From NCBI RefSeq assembly GCF_041146795.1, contig NC_135185.1, positions 24,808,529 to 24,872,528 of the forward strand: a stretch of 64,000 bases of DNA. Direction: 5' to 3'. Below are positions 35,219 through 45,192 of this stretch, in pieces; position 1 is the first letter of the stretch; each line of letters starts with the position of its first letter. The position numbers were made by a program, and so were the translations under genes. This stretch comes from Maylandia zebra (lineage: Eukaryota > Chordata > Actinopteri > Cichliformes > Cichlidae). The notes below the pieces were generated by a model, which was given only the letters and a program-made list of their open reading frames with translations, ran no database searches and was not told the origin of the DNA.

Positions 35219-36688
35219 CCGTACGTTTTTTGTAGTCCTACTCCTTCAAAACCGTTCAACTTAGAAAAACCATTCAAACACCGTTAGATTCCTATTCTTT
35301 TGGACAACACTGCTTCTATTTTTCTCATTTTTAACATTTTTATTTTTAATTTTATTCAAATGTATTCAACAAAAATTTATAATGTATTTCAATGGGGAGA
35401 CCCTTCAAATCCTCATTCAACTTACTCATTTTTAAACTCTTACTACTTCAACATACGTTCACATAGAGCCACCATTCAAACTTTAAAACGAAGACAAGAC
35501 ATTCAACTATTCAACTTGTATTTATCTTTTCAATATCTATTATACTTTTTCTTCAGTTCCAGTTTAAGTTTCATGATGTTTTTTCACCCGTTTCAGAGTT
35601 TATAATGGGTGTGTATGGGACGGAATGTTGGGGCTAGAGTGAGGCAGCTCAACTGCTAGAGTGAGAGGAGCAAAAAAATTAATCTTAAAATCTTTTTTAA
35701 AACTGCTGCTGTGTCCACAGCGTTTGCTCTACAGGTATGATTTTACCCTCAAAACGTAGCCATGGCTGTCCTCTTTCATCCAATGTGTTTACTATTGTAC
35801 TAGGTGTTATGGTTCTTTCATAAATGTCACCAATGCACAGCCTCCTCCCTCCAACTCTTCCATAGACTCTAATGTTAAAATTGCTCAGAAGGTTCGTTTG
35901 AAAATCAGAAGAGCATGGTGTCTTTCCACTGTCACCACGTCCATATAATAAGCTCCACAGGCATGAAAACTGAGAATTAGGTAGACTAGACATTGCTGTC
36001 GCTCACGGTGAAAGAATTTTGTCAATAGGACTTTTACTTTTCATTTGGGAGCGATTTGTTTCGGCCTGACTTTTCTGTTCATTTTAAGCAGCAAAAGTGA
36101 GGCGCATGTCTGTGTATGTGTGTATGGAGCCCTTGGGTGCAGTCACTATAGCAACCAGGCTCACACCTGCCTGCTTAACGAGCTCTCTCTCTCACTCTGC
36201 CAAGATTCAACTTAAACACTTCTCTTTCAACTGCTGCTGTGTCCACAGTGTTACAGCCATCATTTTACCCTCAAAACGTCGCCATCGTTGTTCTTTTTCC
36301 AACATCTTGTCTTTCAAAGCTCAGAGATGTAAACTTTTTAAACTGTGTGGGTCCAAGTGGAGGGATCACATTTTAGTCATTCAGTGATTCAAAGAATATG
36401 ACCTTTTAATATTCTTTCAGATGTTTTCTGACTCTAAATGTTCTTTTCTCATTTCTTAGGTTTTTCTAATTTACAATTAAAACATTTTCAGCTTTTTTCC
36501 AACTTCTTCTTCTGTGTAACCTTCAGCTTTTAGCAGTTCAGCACTTTTGTTTTCAGGTTAAATTCGGGTTTTTTTTTTTTTATCTCATTCAAGATTTTTA
36601 ACTTAAATTCAGTAATTAATTCATTTCAGTGCATACATTCAGATTCAAGCATTCACACTGCAGTTTCTTCAGAAAATGCACTTTCTAG
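35219..36688 (+). mobile_element. Family A non-autonomous Helentron body A9
   Basis: A 1470-base unit with standard ends; it directly abuts the autonomous element. Confidence 0.85.
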
Positions 36689-38524
36689 TTATTATATTTT
36701 ATCTATTCCGTACGTTTTTTGTAATCCTACTCCTTCAAAACCGTTCAACTTAGAAAAACCATTCAAACACCGTTAGATTCCTATTCTTTTGGACAACACT
36801 GCTTCTATTTTTCATATTTTTTAACATTTATATTTTTAATTTTATTCAACTTTATTCAACAAAAATTTCCCAAAATTTCCCATGTATTTCAATGGGGAGA
36901 CCCTTCAAATTCTCATTCAACTTATTCATTTTTAAACTCTTACTACTTCCACATACATTGACATAGAGCCACCATTCAAACTTTAAAACGAAGACAAGAC
37001 ATTCAACTATTCAACTTGTATTTATCTTTTCAATATCTATTATACTTTTTCTTCAGTTCCAGTTTAAGTTTCATGATGTTTTTTCACCCGTTTCAAAATT
37101 TATAATGGGTGTGTATGGGACGGAATGTTGGGGCTAGAGTGAGACAGCTCAACTGCTAGAGTGAGAGGAGCAAAAAAATTAATCTTAAAATCTTTTTTAA
37201 AACTGCTGCTGTGTCCACAGCGTTTGCTCTACAGGTATGATTTTACCCTCAAAACGTAGCCATGGCTGTCCTCTTTCATCCAATGTGTTTACTATTGTCC
37301 TAGGTGTTACGGTTCTTTCATAAATGTCACCAATGCACAGCCTCCTCCTTCCAACTCTTCCATAGACTCTAATGTTAAAATGGCTCAGAAGGTTGGTTTG
37401 AAAATCAGAAGAGCATGGTGTCTTTACACTGTCACCACGTCCATATAATAAACTCCACAGGCATGAAAACTGAGAATTTGGTAGACTAGAAGCTGCTGTC
37501 GCTCACGGTGAAAGAATTTTGTCAATACGACTTGTACTTTTAATTTGGGAACGATTTGTTTCGGCCTGACTTTTCTGTTCATTTTAAGCAGCAAAAGTGA
37601 GGCGCATGTCTGTGTCGTGTGTATGGAGCCATTGTCACTATAGCAACCAGGCTGACACCTGCCTGCTTAACGAGCTCTCTCTCACTCTGCCAAGGTTAAA
37701 CCTAAAAATGTTAGATTGTAGTAAGATTAACTTTTTCAAAAGTACAATAAGACAGATTTGACAGGGTTTTGCCACAGATTAATAGTTTGTCACTAGTTAG
37801 TATATGCCAACTAAGTAGAGCATTGTGATTGGCACAAAGGTTTTTCAGATCTGGGCAGTTGGAGTCAGTTGATGACTTCAAAATCATCCTTTCTGACCGG
37901 ATAATTAAAGCTCTCAGCATCTATCGGTCTGTAGTTAATTTCCCCACCTTTTAACTAACGTTTCACTAACCTAATCTCATTTAATGTCTCTGTTTATAGT
38001 CTGTATAGTTTATCTCCCCACGAATACACTCAAAGTAGTCTTAAAATAAAACCCACAAAACAGTTCAAGATTTAATACTTTTTATTTGCTCATTTAATGC
38101 CAGTTGCCCTGTTTTTCTGTATGTCACTCATTCGCTTATACTTGGGCAAAAAGGACCAATTTTTACACTAGTATAGTGTATTTTTTCCCTCTATCTCTCT
38201 ATGTCTGTCACACACAGAGACCAACACACAGACATGTATATGCTCATTATTGCTGTTCAAACTGATGGTCAAATTTCCAAGCACCACCTGAACGCCTCAT
38301 CTGTTTTTAACCTATCACTGGACCAACTGTCGTCATTCCGCTTTGCTCTCTGCTGTGGTAAGTACAGTACACTCAGTACTGCAGTGTTTTATTTTTATGA
38401 TGGAAAAAATACATGTTTGACATTTAAACTCACATATCAAGTCCAACAGAGTTAAAAACAATTCAAAGAAGAAAGAAAGAAAAAAGAATAACCTTCGCTA
38501 TCATTTATATACGTTTATTACGTT

Positions 38525-38880
38525 TTGCTGTTAGCAGCAGTGCTAACGCTAGCTTCAATGCTAATGCTAGCAACAATGCTAAGGCTAGCTATAGTGCTAA
38601 CACTAGCCTTAGCAGTTGTTAACTGACAAAAATAATATTCCTGTGATATTTCTTGCCGGTCAGTGAGACAAAAGTAAGAAATTAGCTTTATTATTGCCAT
38701 TGTGGCTCAGTTTTAACAGTAAGAGTGCTAGCGCTAGCAGCATTGCTAACGCTAGCTGCAATGCTAACGCTAGCTGCAATGCTAACGCTAGCTGCAATGC
38801 TAACACTAACTGAAGTGCTAATGCTAGCCGGAATGCTAGCGCTAGCAGCAATGCTAAGGCTAGTAACAGTCTAACAGTAG
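38525..38880. repeat. GCTAACGCTAGC minisatellite, Helentron copy 1
   Basis: Imperfect 18-base units GCTAACGCTAGCTGCAAT in two blocks (about 38527-38615 and 38725-38870) separated by non-repetitive sequence with ATTCCTGTGATATTT. The monomer contains the palindrome GCTAGC. It yields LALALQ-like frames on the minus strand, which are not genes. Confidence 0.9.
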
Positions 38881-39700
38881 CCTTACATAAGTGGCAATAC
38901 TTCAGTTAACTAGTTTGAATTGTAAAATGACTGCTGTATCAGTTGGTGTGCTATATTACTCTATAATTACCCTGCTGACTAGAAGTTCAGTGTATCATGT
39001 CGTGTGGGCTTTGTATTTCTGTTAGTCTGATAACACTGTACAGACAACTAACGTATTATTTCTCGTTTCTTTCAGGAACCTGACTGACACTGTGCTTTGC
39101 CTGGTAGGTGTGCACATACTGTAAGAGAAGTAGACCAAAATAAAAAAATTATATGACTAATATAAGCTGTAAAGTGATGGGTTCAAACTTTGTGCTAGAC
39201 CTTTTAAACACAATTTTATAATAAATACACATAAGTGCAGCTTAACAATTGGGCTAAAATATTTTTTTCGTACATTTTTGTAGTCACACTACATGTGATT
39301 AATTAATGATTCACTCAATCATATTTGTATTTAAAAATATTATTGCTGAATTTAATTAAATATTTATTCTTTTAAAAAGTGCCCAATTATGCAACTTTTT
39401 GCACATGGCAGCCGACAACAGTTTAGCTTGAATATTTGTTTTGTCCTTTTGCAGTAGTCACATTTAGTTCATACAATTACCATGTGATATAATTTTAATA
39501 AAATTATTTTTTTTTCTTGTTTTTTGTTCAGAGTGTGTAGAAGAAGAAGAACAAGGACCAGATCTCCAGTCTTCTCTCTCACATCCCAACCCCCCAACCC
39601 CTCTATCCTCTGTCCTGCTCCACCTATTGTCTCTGCCTTCTTTCCATCTGTATTTCACTCTGTGGTTTGTGAGAAATTTTGCCAAACCAACAATCCTTTT

Positions 39701-40200
39701 GCGGTTTGATTTAAAGCCGTGTCTCTCCTGCTCTGTCTGTTCTCTCTGCTAAATTTTCTCTCTACCTGTTTTTCACTCTTGGCTTGCTGCTGAAAAACGC
39801 CAAGCCAACAAAGCAATAAAGAGTGCATATTTTGCCTCAACCTATGAACAAACTGAACAAACAAAGAAAAATCTGCGGTTTGATTTAAAGCCGTGTCTCT
39901 CCTGCTCTGCCTGTTCTCACTGCTAAATTTTCTCTCTACCTGTTTTTCACTCTTGGCTTGCTGCTGAAAAACGCCAAGCCATTAAAGCAATAAAGAGTGC
40001 ATATATTGCCTCTACCTGAGAACAAACTGAACAAAGAAAACTAATTCACGGTTTGATTGTGATTTCCCAGCCGTGTCTCTCCTGCTCTGCCTGTTCTCTC
40101 TTCTAAATTTTCTCTCTACCTGTTTTTCACTCTTGGCTTGCTGCTGAAAAATGCCAAGCCAATAAAGAGAGTGCATAATATTCTCTCAACTGAAGAACAA
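39701..40200. repeat. 174-bp tandem repeat, three copies, Helentron copy 1 leader
   Basis: Units start near 39701, 39875 and 40048 with CGGTTTGATT. Each contains CCGTGTCTCTCCTGCTCTG, a short inverted repeat TTGGC...GCCAA around TTGCTGCTGAAAAAC (TTGGC...GCCAA imperfect in the third unit), and an AATAAA. Having three poly(A)-signal-like motifs in the leader just upstream of ORF1 is odd; they could limit expression or mark an old gene end. Confidence 0.85.
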
Positions 40201-40338
40201 ACTGTCAAACGAAAGACAACTGTTTAAGACAAATAAAAACTGAAATATAAAAACAAAGACAACATCTCCTGGTGTGTGCCACTCTTATCTTGTGAACATA
40301 TTTTCTAAAGACTAAGAAACACTTGCAGGTGTGTGAAA

Positions 40339-43300
40339 ATGCCAAGGAAGCAGAAAAAGTCACAAGCTGCAAAACAACGCTGGAAAAAGTTTCATGAGTT
40401 TCACAAAGTACCAACATGTGAACAAGCTGAGTTTGATTTTCCTCAGAGCTCTGCAGAAGACAGTGTGTCTACAAAGACCAATTCTGACAGTGTCAAACAG
40501 GCAGGTCAACATGTTCCTGCACATGTACAACAGGTATCTTATGCTGATGCTGTAAAGAGTGGACTGCAGCATAAAGTTAATGAACAACATGAGGTGTCAA
40601 GTGCCCCACAGGTGGGTAATGCTGACTTTTTGAAAAGAGGCTGTCACAGTGATGTGGCAGGACCATCTCATGCAGAAAGAGTGAACCTTGAAAACCAGCC
40701 CTCTGTTATACATGTCTGTGCATCTCGCAGCCAGGCTCATCCTAAATATGGAGACTCCAGAAACAAGCAGTGCACATGTAACTCACTCACATTTCTTGCT
40801 TTCCTTCATGAGAATGAAAACATGACTACAGCTGACCTTAATCTGGTCTTGGATAAAGGTGATGTGATGTACAAAGAGGCCAAGAAAAGATTTCCTAAAA
40901 ATATTCATTTGGCAACCGATGAGCTGCCAGACAAAGTTGATGCTCGCTGGTCTATGTATGATGTCGACATGACACAGCCTTCCCGGTATGGGACATTTGA
41001 AGAACCTCCAGAGGAAGCAGTAGATACCTTTCTCAGCTTAGAAGCAGGACTGAGCTGCCTGTTGTCAGATGTGCAGTATGCCTTATTGATTATGAGTGGA
41101 TTGTGTATCGCAGTGTTCAGATCCACATCAGGCAAATATGGTTTCTTTGATCCACACTCCAGAACACCCAGTGGTCTTCCTCTATTACTACAGTCACGTA
41201 ATCGTGGTACAGCTGTGATGCTGAAATTCACACTCCTCAGTGACATGATTAAGAGGATCCAAGATTCTTATGAAATGATGGAGATATCACCCTCTTGTAA
41301 CTATGAACTGAAGCCTGTGCAGTTCTACAGTATGAGCACAGTCAACCTGAGTGATACTATCACAGACACAGTCTGCAGACCAACAGCTGCCACTGCTGTG
41401 GCATCTACTCACTCTGATACAACTGTTGATGAAGCAAACTCCTCTACTCCAAGGAGAAACACAACGACTGATCTGACTGAGAACATCTTTTGTCAAATGT
41501 CCATTTGTACGCCACCGGTGAAACAAAAAGAAGTTCACGTGACTCAGTTCACATCATATGAAGATCAGAATGAACCTCCTAATATACCAACTGAAGAACT
41601 ATGCAGTGAATTAAGTTTCCTTCCATCAAGTGATGCTTTTTCATGTCAATCAAATGCTGCCATAACAAATGTTGCTGCCTGTGACCTTTCTGATATAGTT
41701 TTACAAAAACTGAAAAAAGTTAATAAACAACAAAGGCACAAAATGAAAAGAAGATTAATGGCATCAGAGAAACCCAGAAATCAGAGAAAAGAAAACCAAA
41801 AAAGGAGAGAACAACAAAAGTATGCTTCAAATAAAGATTACAAAGAAAAGAAAAAATCTTGCGCAAGCGAGACATATAAAAACAATCCTGAAGTTAGACA
41901 AAAACAACAACAGTATATGAAAAGACGTTACTGTGAAAATGATGAATTCAGAAAGAAACAAAAACAATATGTTAAAAAACGTTTTTCTGAGAATGCTACA
42001 GTTAGAAAGAAACAACAACAATATATTAAAAGACGCTACTGTGAGAACGATGAATTCAGAAAGAAACAACAACAATATATTAAAAGACGCTACTGTGAGA
42101 ACGATGAATTCAGAAAGAAACAACAACAATATATTAAAAGACGCTACTGTGAGAACGATGAATTCAGAAAGAAACAACAACAATATATTAAAAGACGCTA
42201 CTGTGACAATGCTGAATTTAGACAAAAACAAAAAAACTATATAACTAAAAGGTATCAAGAAAACCCTGAATTCAGAGAGAGACAGAGATCTCGTGTGACT
42301 CAGCGTTATGCACGTGACAATGCATTCAGAGTAAGACACAGACAACTAATGAAACAACTAATGCGAGACAGGTATCAAAGTAATCTTGCATTCAGGATTA
42401 TGCACAACATGAGATGTGCAATGAAAATAAAAAGGAAATACAGATGGGTGAACAGACAAACCCAAGAGAGTGACAACAGTGTGATCAACGAGGCCATATC
42501 TGTGTTCAAATCACAAATCAAAGCTGGACCATCATACCCATGTACTGTATGCTTCAAGGCTTCATTTCCAAACCAAGTGCGACCCTGCACAAGGTCAAAG
42601 TATGTCAAAAACCCACATGTGGCTGCAACATGTTTGACAGGAAAGTTTGTTCATGTTTGTGATGAAAACTGCAGAAATGAGCAGTGCAAAGTGCCTGATG
42701 AGAGAAAGAGAGAGTGGATATGTCACACCTGCCACGATCATCTTAAAAATGGATCCATGCCAGCACTTGCTGTTGCCAATAAGTTGGATCTTGCTGATAT
42801 TCCAGCTGAACTTTCTGATCTCAACATACTGGAGAGACATCTCATAGCCAAGTGCATACCATTTGCCAAGATCATTCCTCTTCCCAAAGGCAGACAAAGA
42901 GCAATTAGAGGAAATGTGGTCTGTGTCCCATCAGAGGTACAGGAAACTGTTGAAACACTACCTCGATTGAGAATTAATTCTCAGGTGATCAGAGTAAAAT
43001 TGAAGAGACGCTTGTCTTACAAAGGTCATCAGCTGTTTCAGACTGTAAGCTGGTCTAAACTTGTGCAAGCACTGCATAAACTCAAGCAGATTCATCCACA
43101 GTATAAGGATGTGAGCATCAGAGATGATGCTGAGCTGTGTGATCCAACTCTTCCTGATGAAGATGATGAGGATGATGATGATGAAAACATGAATGAGGAC
43201 GATTATGATGAGGCTGATTTAATGGAAATTGACAGCTGTGAGAAAAATGCACTGAGTGAAGCACAAAATATAAATGAACAGGACATTGACATGTTACCCT

Positions 43301-45192
43301 GTGATGGTGAACAATCGCATGAACAGATGAGAGATGATTCAGAGCAAGCAGATGGACTGACTAATGGTGGTTTTGCACTCGAGTCCTGTTTGCAGCCCCC
43401 TGATGTGGCTGAGGAGATATTATGTTTCAGTGAAGGAATCTACTCTGTTGCTCCTGCAGAGAGAAACAATCCAATAAGTTTTTTCAAAACACCTAAACTG
43501 GAGGCCATGGCCTTCCCTGTGCAGTTTCCTACAGGCCAAAACACACTTGATGAAAGAAGGCTGATCAAAGTATCCCCCAGTGGGTATTTCAAATCAAGAC
43601 TTTTCTGCATTGATGATCGTTTTGCCAAAGACACAAACTATTTATTCTTTGCACAGTTTGTGACTGAAATACACTTGGCTACATCCAGCATGACAGTACA
43701 GTTAAGGAAGGCAAAGCCTCTGACCAGAGATGGTAGAAAAATAACCTCAGGCATGTTACAAGATAAACATGAGGTGGAGAAACTGGTGCGAAATAAAGAT
43801 GCAGTGAGATTCATGCAGCCTCTGAGAGGAACCCCAGCCTATTGGGAGAAAACAACAAGAGATCTTTTTGCCATGATCAGACAGTTGGGAACTCCCACGT
43901 TCTTTTGCACATTTTCAGCTGCTGAAATGCGCTGGCCTGAAGTGATCGAGGCAATAACAAGGCAGCAAGGTGAACAAGTGAATTTTGAAGGACTCGACTG
44001 GTCAGCAAAGTGTGACATCCTGAGAAGCAATCCTGTCACAACAATGCGCATGTTTGACAAGAGAGTTGAAGCATTATTCAGAGATTTACTCTTATCTCCC
44101 GCAGAGCCACTTGGCAAAGTCATTGACTACTTTTACAGAGTTGAGTTTCAGCACAGAGGAAGCCCACACATACACTGCCTCCTGTGGGTAGAAGGTGCTC
44201 CTGTGTTTGAGGAGGATGATGAGCAAACTGTTCTTGATTTTATAAACAAATACATTACAGCTCAGCTGCCTGATCCACATAAACAACCTGAACTGTACAA
44301 AAAAGTAACAGAAGTGCAAAAACACAGTAAGAACCACACAAAGACGTGCTTTAGGAGTTTAAGCTCCGGGTGCCGTTTTGGTTTTCCCAAACCACCCTGC
44401 AATGAGACAATGATCACAAGACCCAGTGAGGATGATGCACTGGAAGTAGAAACGGCAAAGAACAAGCTCAGACCACTGAACCAGCTGCTGAATGAACCTG
44501 AAACTGCTTCCATGAGTTTAGAGCAGCTCTTGGAAAGATGCAAGTTGACACATGCAGAATATGAGAGATACCTGAATAAAATGAACATGAGGAGTACGAT
44601 CATACTAAAGCGTGATCCAAAAGACTCTTGGATAAACGGCTATAATCCACATCTGCTTGAAGCCTGGAACAGTAATATCGACATAAGCTTTGTTTTAGAT
44701 GCTTTTGGTGCTGCAAATTATTTAATGAAATATATATCAAAAAAAGAGGGCGGGCTATCTGAGTACCTGAAAACTGTCATTGAGAACTCCCATAAGGACA
44801 GTGTAAATGAGTGCGATGAAATGAGAGCCGTCATGCAGGCATATTCAAAGAAGCGAGAGATCAGTGCACAGGAGTGTGTTGCTCGTGCATGTGGTCTTCA
44901 CATGAAGCAATGCTCACGTGCTGTAATATTCATTCCAACTGATGATAATCCTGTGAAAATGAGTCGTCCCCTGTCAGTTCTGGACAACACAACACCTGAG
45001 TCTTCCAATGTTTGGATGACATCTTTGAATGACAAATACAAAGCCAGACCTGAAACACCAGAGTATGAGGAGATGTGCATGGCAGACTTTGCTGCTACTT
45101 GCAGGATTGTCTATGGCCAACAGAAAAAAGGTAAAGATGTTTTGCCCCTTCTCAATGAGATGGGGTTTGTGCAAAAGGCGCAAAAACAATAA
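40339..45192 (+). CDS. Helentron ORF1: Rep (HUH) protein with N-terminal protease-like domain
   Basis: A 1617-residue frame from the ATG at 40339 (the frame opens two codons earlier at a GTG, an unlikely eukaryotic start). Visible parts in order: basic N-terminus; a possible cysteine protease/deubiquitinase-like domain (QCTCNSL, Cys145; FFDPHSR, Asp271 and His273); a basic 18-residue repeat array (about 519-700); a zinc-binding region (CTVC from 735, CHTC at 795-798); an acidic stretch (about 940-965); and the rolling-circle Rep domain with the HUH motif SPHIH (His1277, His1279) and the tyrosine motif YLMKY (Tyr1461, Tyr1465). In Helitrons Rep nicks and joins single-stranded ends and is fused to a helicase. 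Here the frame ends in QKAQKQ just where the helicase part should follow, probably because of one extra G at 45177/45178. Confidence 0.92.
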   Translation: MPRKQKKSQAAKQRWKKFHEFHKVPTCEQAEFDFPQSSAEDSVSTKTNSDSVKQAGQHVPAHVQQVSYADAVKSGLQHKVNEQHEVSSAPQVGNADFLKRGCHSDVAGPSHAERVNLENQPSVIHVCASRSQAHPKYGDSRNKQCTCNSLTFLAFLHENENMTTADLNLVLDKGDVMYKEAKKRFPKNIHLATDELPDKVDARWSMYDVDMTQPSRYGTFEEPPEEAVDTFLSLEAGLSCLLSDVQYALLIMSGLCIAVFRSTSGKYGFFDPHSRTPSGLPLLLQSRNRGTAVMLKFTLLSDMIKRIQDSYEMMEISPSCNYELKPVQFYSMSTVNLSDTITDTVCRPTAATAVASTHSDTTVDEANSSTPRRNTTTDLTENIFCQMSICTPPVKQKEVHVTQFTSYEDQNEPPNIPTEELCSELSFLPSSDAFSCQSNAAITNVAACDLSDIVLQKLKKVNKQQRHKMKRRLMASEKPRNQRKENQKRREQQKYASNKDYKEKKKSCASETYKNNPEVRQKQQQYMKRRYCENDEFRKKQKQYVKKRFSENATVRKKQQQYIKRRYCENDEFRKKQQQYIKRRYCENDEFRKKQQQYIKRRYCENDEFRKKQQQYIKRRYCDNAEFRQKQKNYITKRYQENPEFRERQRSRVTQRYARDNAFRVRHRQLMKQLMRDRYQSNLAFRIMHNMRCAMKIKRKYRWVNRQTQESDNSVINEAISVFKSQIKAGPSYPCTVCFKASFPNQVRPCTRSKYVKNPHVAATCLTGKFVHVCDENCRNEQCKVPDERKREWICHTCHDHLKNGSMPALAVANKLDLADIPAELSDLNILERHLIAKCIPFAKIIPLPKGRQRAIRGNVVCVPSEVQETVETLPRLRINSQVIRVKLKRRLSYKGHQLFQTVSWSKLVQALHKLKQIHPQYKDVSIRDDAELCDPTLPDEDDEDDDDENMNEDDYDEADLMEIDSCEKNALSEAQNINEQDIDMLPCDGEQSHEQMRDDSEQADGLTNGGFALESCLQPPDVAEEILCFSEGIYSVAPAERNNPISFFKTPKLEAMAFPVQFPTGQNTLDERRLIKVSPSGYFKSRLFCIDDRFAKDTNYLFFAQFVTEIHLATSSMTVQLRKAKPLTRDGRKITSGMLQDKHEVEKLVRNKDAVRFMQPLRGTPAYWEKTTRDLFAMIRQLGTPTFFCTFSAAEMRWPEVIEAITRQQGEQVNFEGLDWSAKCDILRSNPVTTMRMFDKRVEALFRDLLLSPAEPLGKVIDYFYRVEFQHRGSPHIHCLLWVEGAPVFEEDDEQTVLDFINKYITAQLPDPHKQPELYKKVTEVQKHSKNHTKTCFRSLSSGCRFGFPKPPCNETMITRPSEDDALEVETAKNKLRPLNQLLNEPETASMSLEQLLERCKLTHAEYERYLNKMNMRSTIILKRDPKDSWINGYNPHLLEAWNSNIDISFVLDAFGAANYLMKYISKKEGGLSEYLKTVIENSHKDSVNECDEMRAVMQAYSKKREISAQECVARACGLHMKQCSRAVIFIPTDDNPVKMSRPLSVLDNTTPESSNVWMTSLNDKYKARPETPEYEEMCMADFAATCRIVYGQQKKGKDVLPLLNEMGFVQKAQKQ
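42034..42195 (+). repeat. 54-bp in-frame tandem repeat in ORF1, three identical units
   Basis: Identical units coding [18 protein letters not shown] start at 42034, 42088 and 42142; diverged relatives lie on both sides (from about 41893 to 42300). The unit length divides by three, so all frames stay open, which explains the long antisense frame at 41827-42345. Copy 2 has seven identical units. Confidence 0.95.

Larger units (their letters stand above)
37695..40338 (+). promoter_or_regulatory. Long 5' leader of Helentron copy 1
   Basis: About 2.6 kb between the family A-like 5' end and the ORF1 start, homologous to 56254-59040 in copy 2. Splice-like sites conserved in both copies are a donor G|GTAAGTA at 38358, a tiny exon-like piece 39076-39103 (TTTCAG|GAAC ... 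CCTG|GTAGGT), an acceptor after a T-rich tract at 39531 and TTGCAG at 40328 just before the ORF1 ATG. This suggests a spliced, mostly untranslated leader. It also contains an 18-bp minisatellite and a three-copy 174-bp repeat. The 84-codon frame at 38201-38455 changes amino acids at nearly every difference from copy 2, so it does not look conserved as protein. Confidence 0.55.

Noticed and set aside
38201-38455. 84-codon frame in the Helentron leader as a small gene
   Set aside because: The differences from copy 2 before the donor site almost all change amino acids, and joining to the next exon-like piece gives an immediate stop.
41827-42345. 172-codon antisense frame over ORF1 (and 244 codons at 60511-61245)
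   Set aside because: Shadow of the 54-bp tandem repeat, whose length is a multiple of three, which keeps all frames open.
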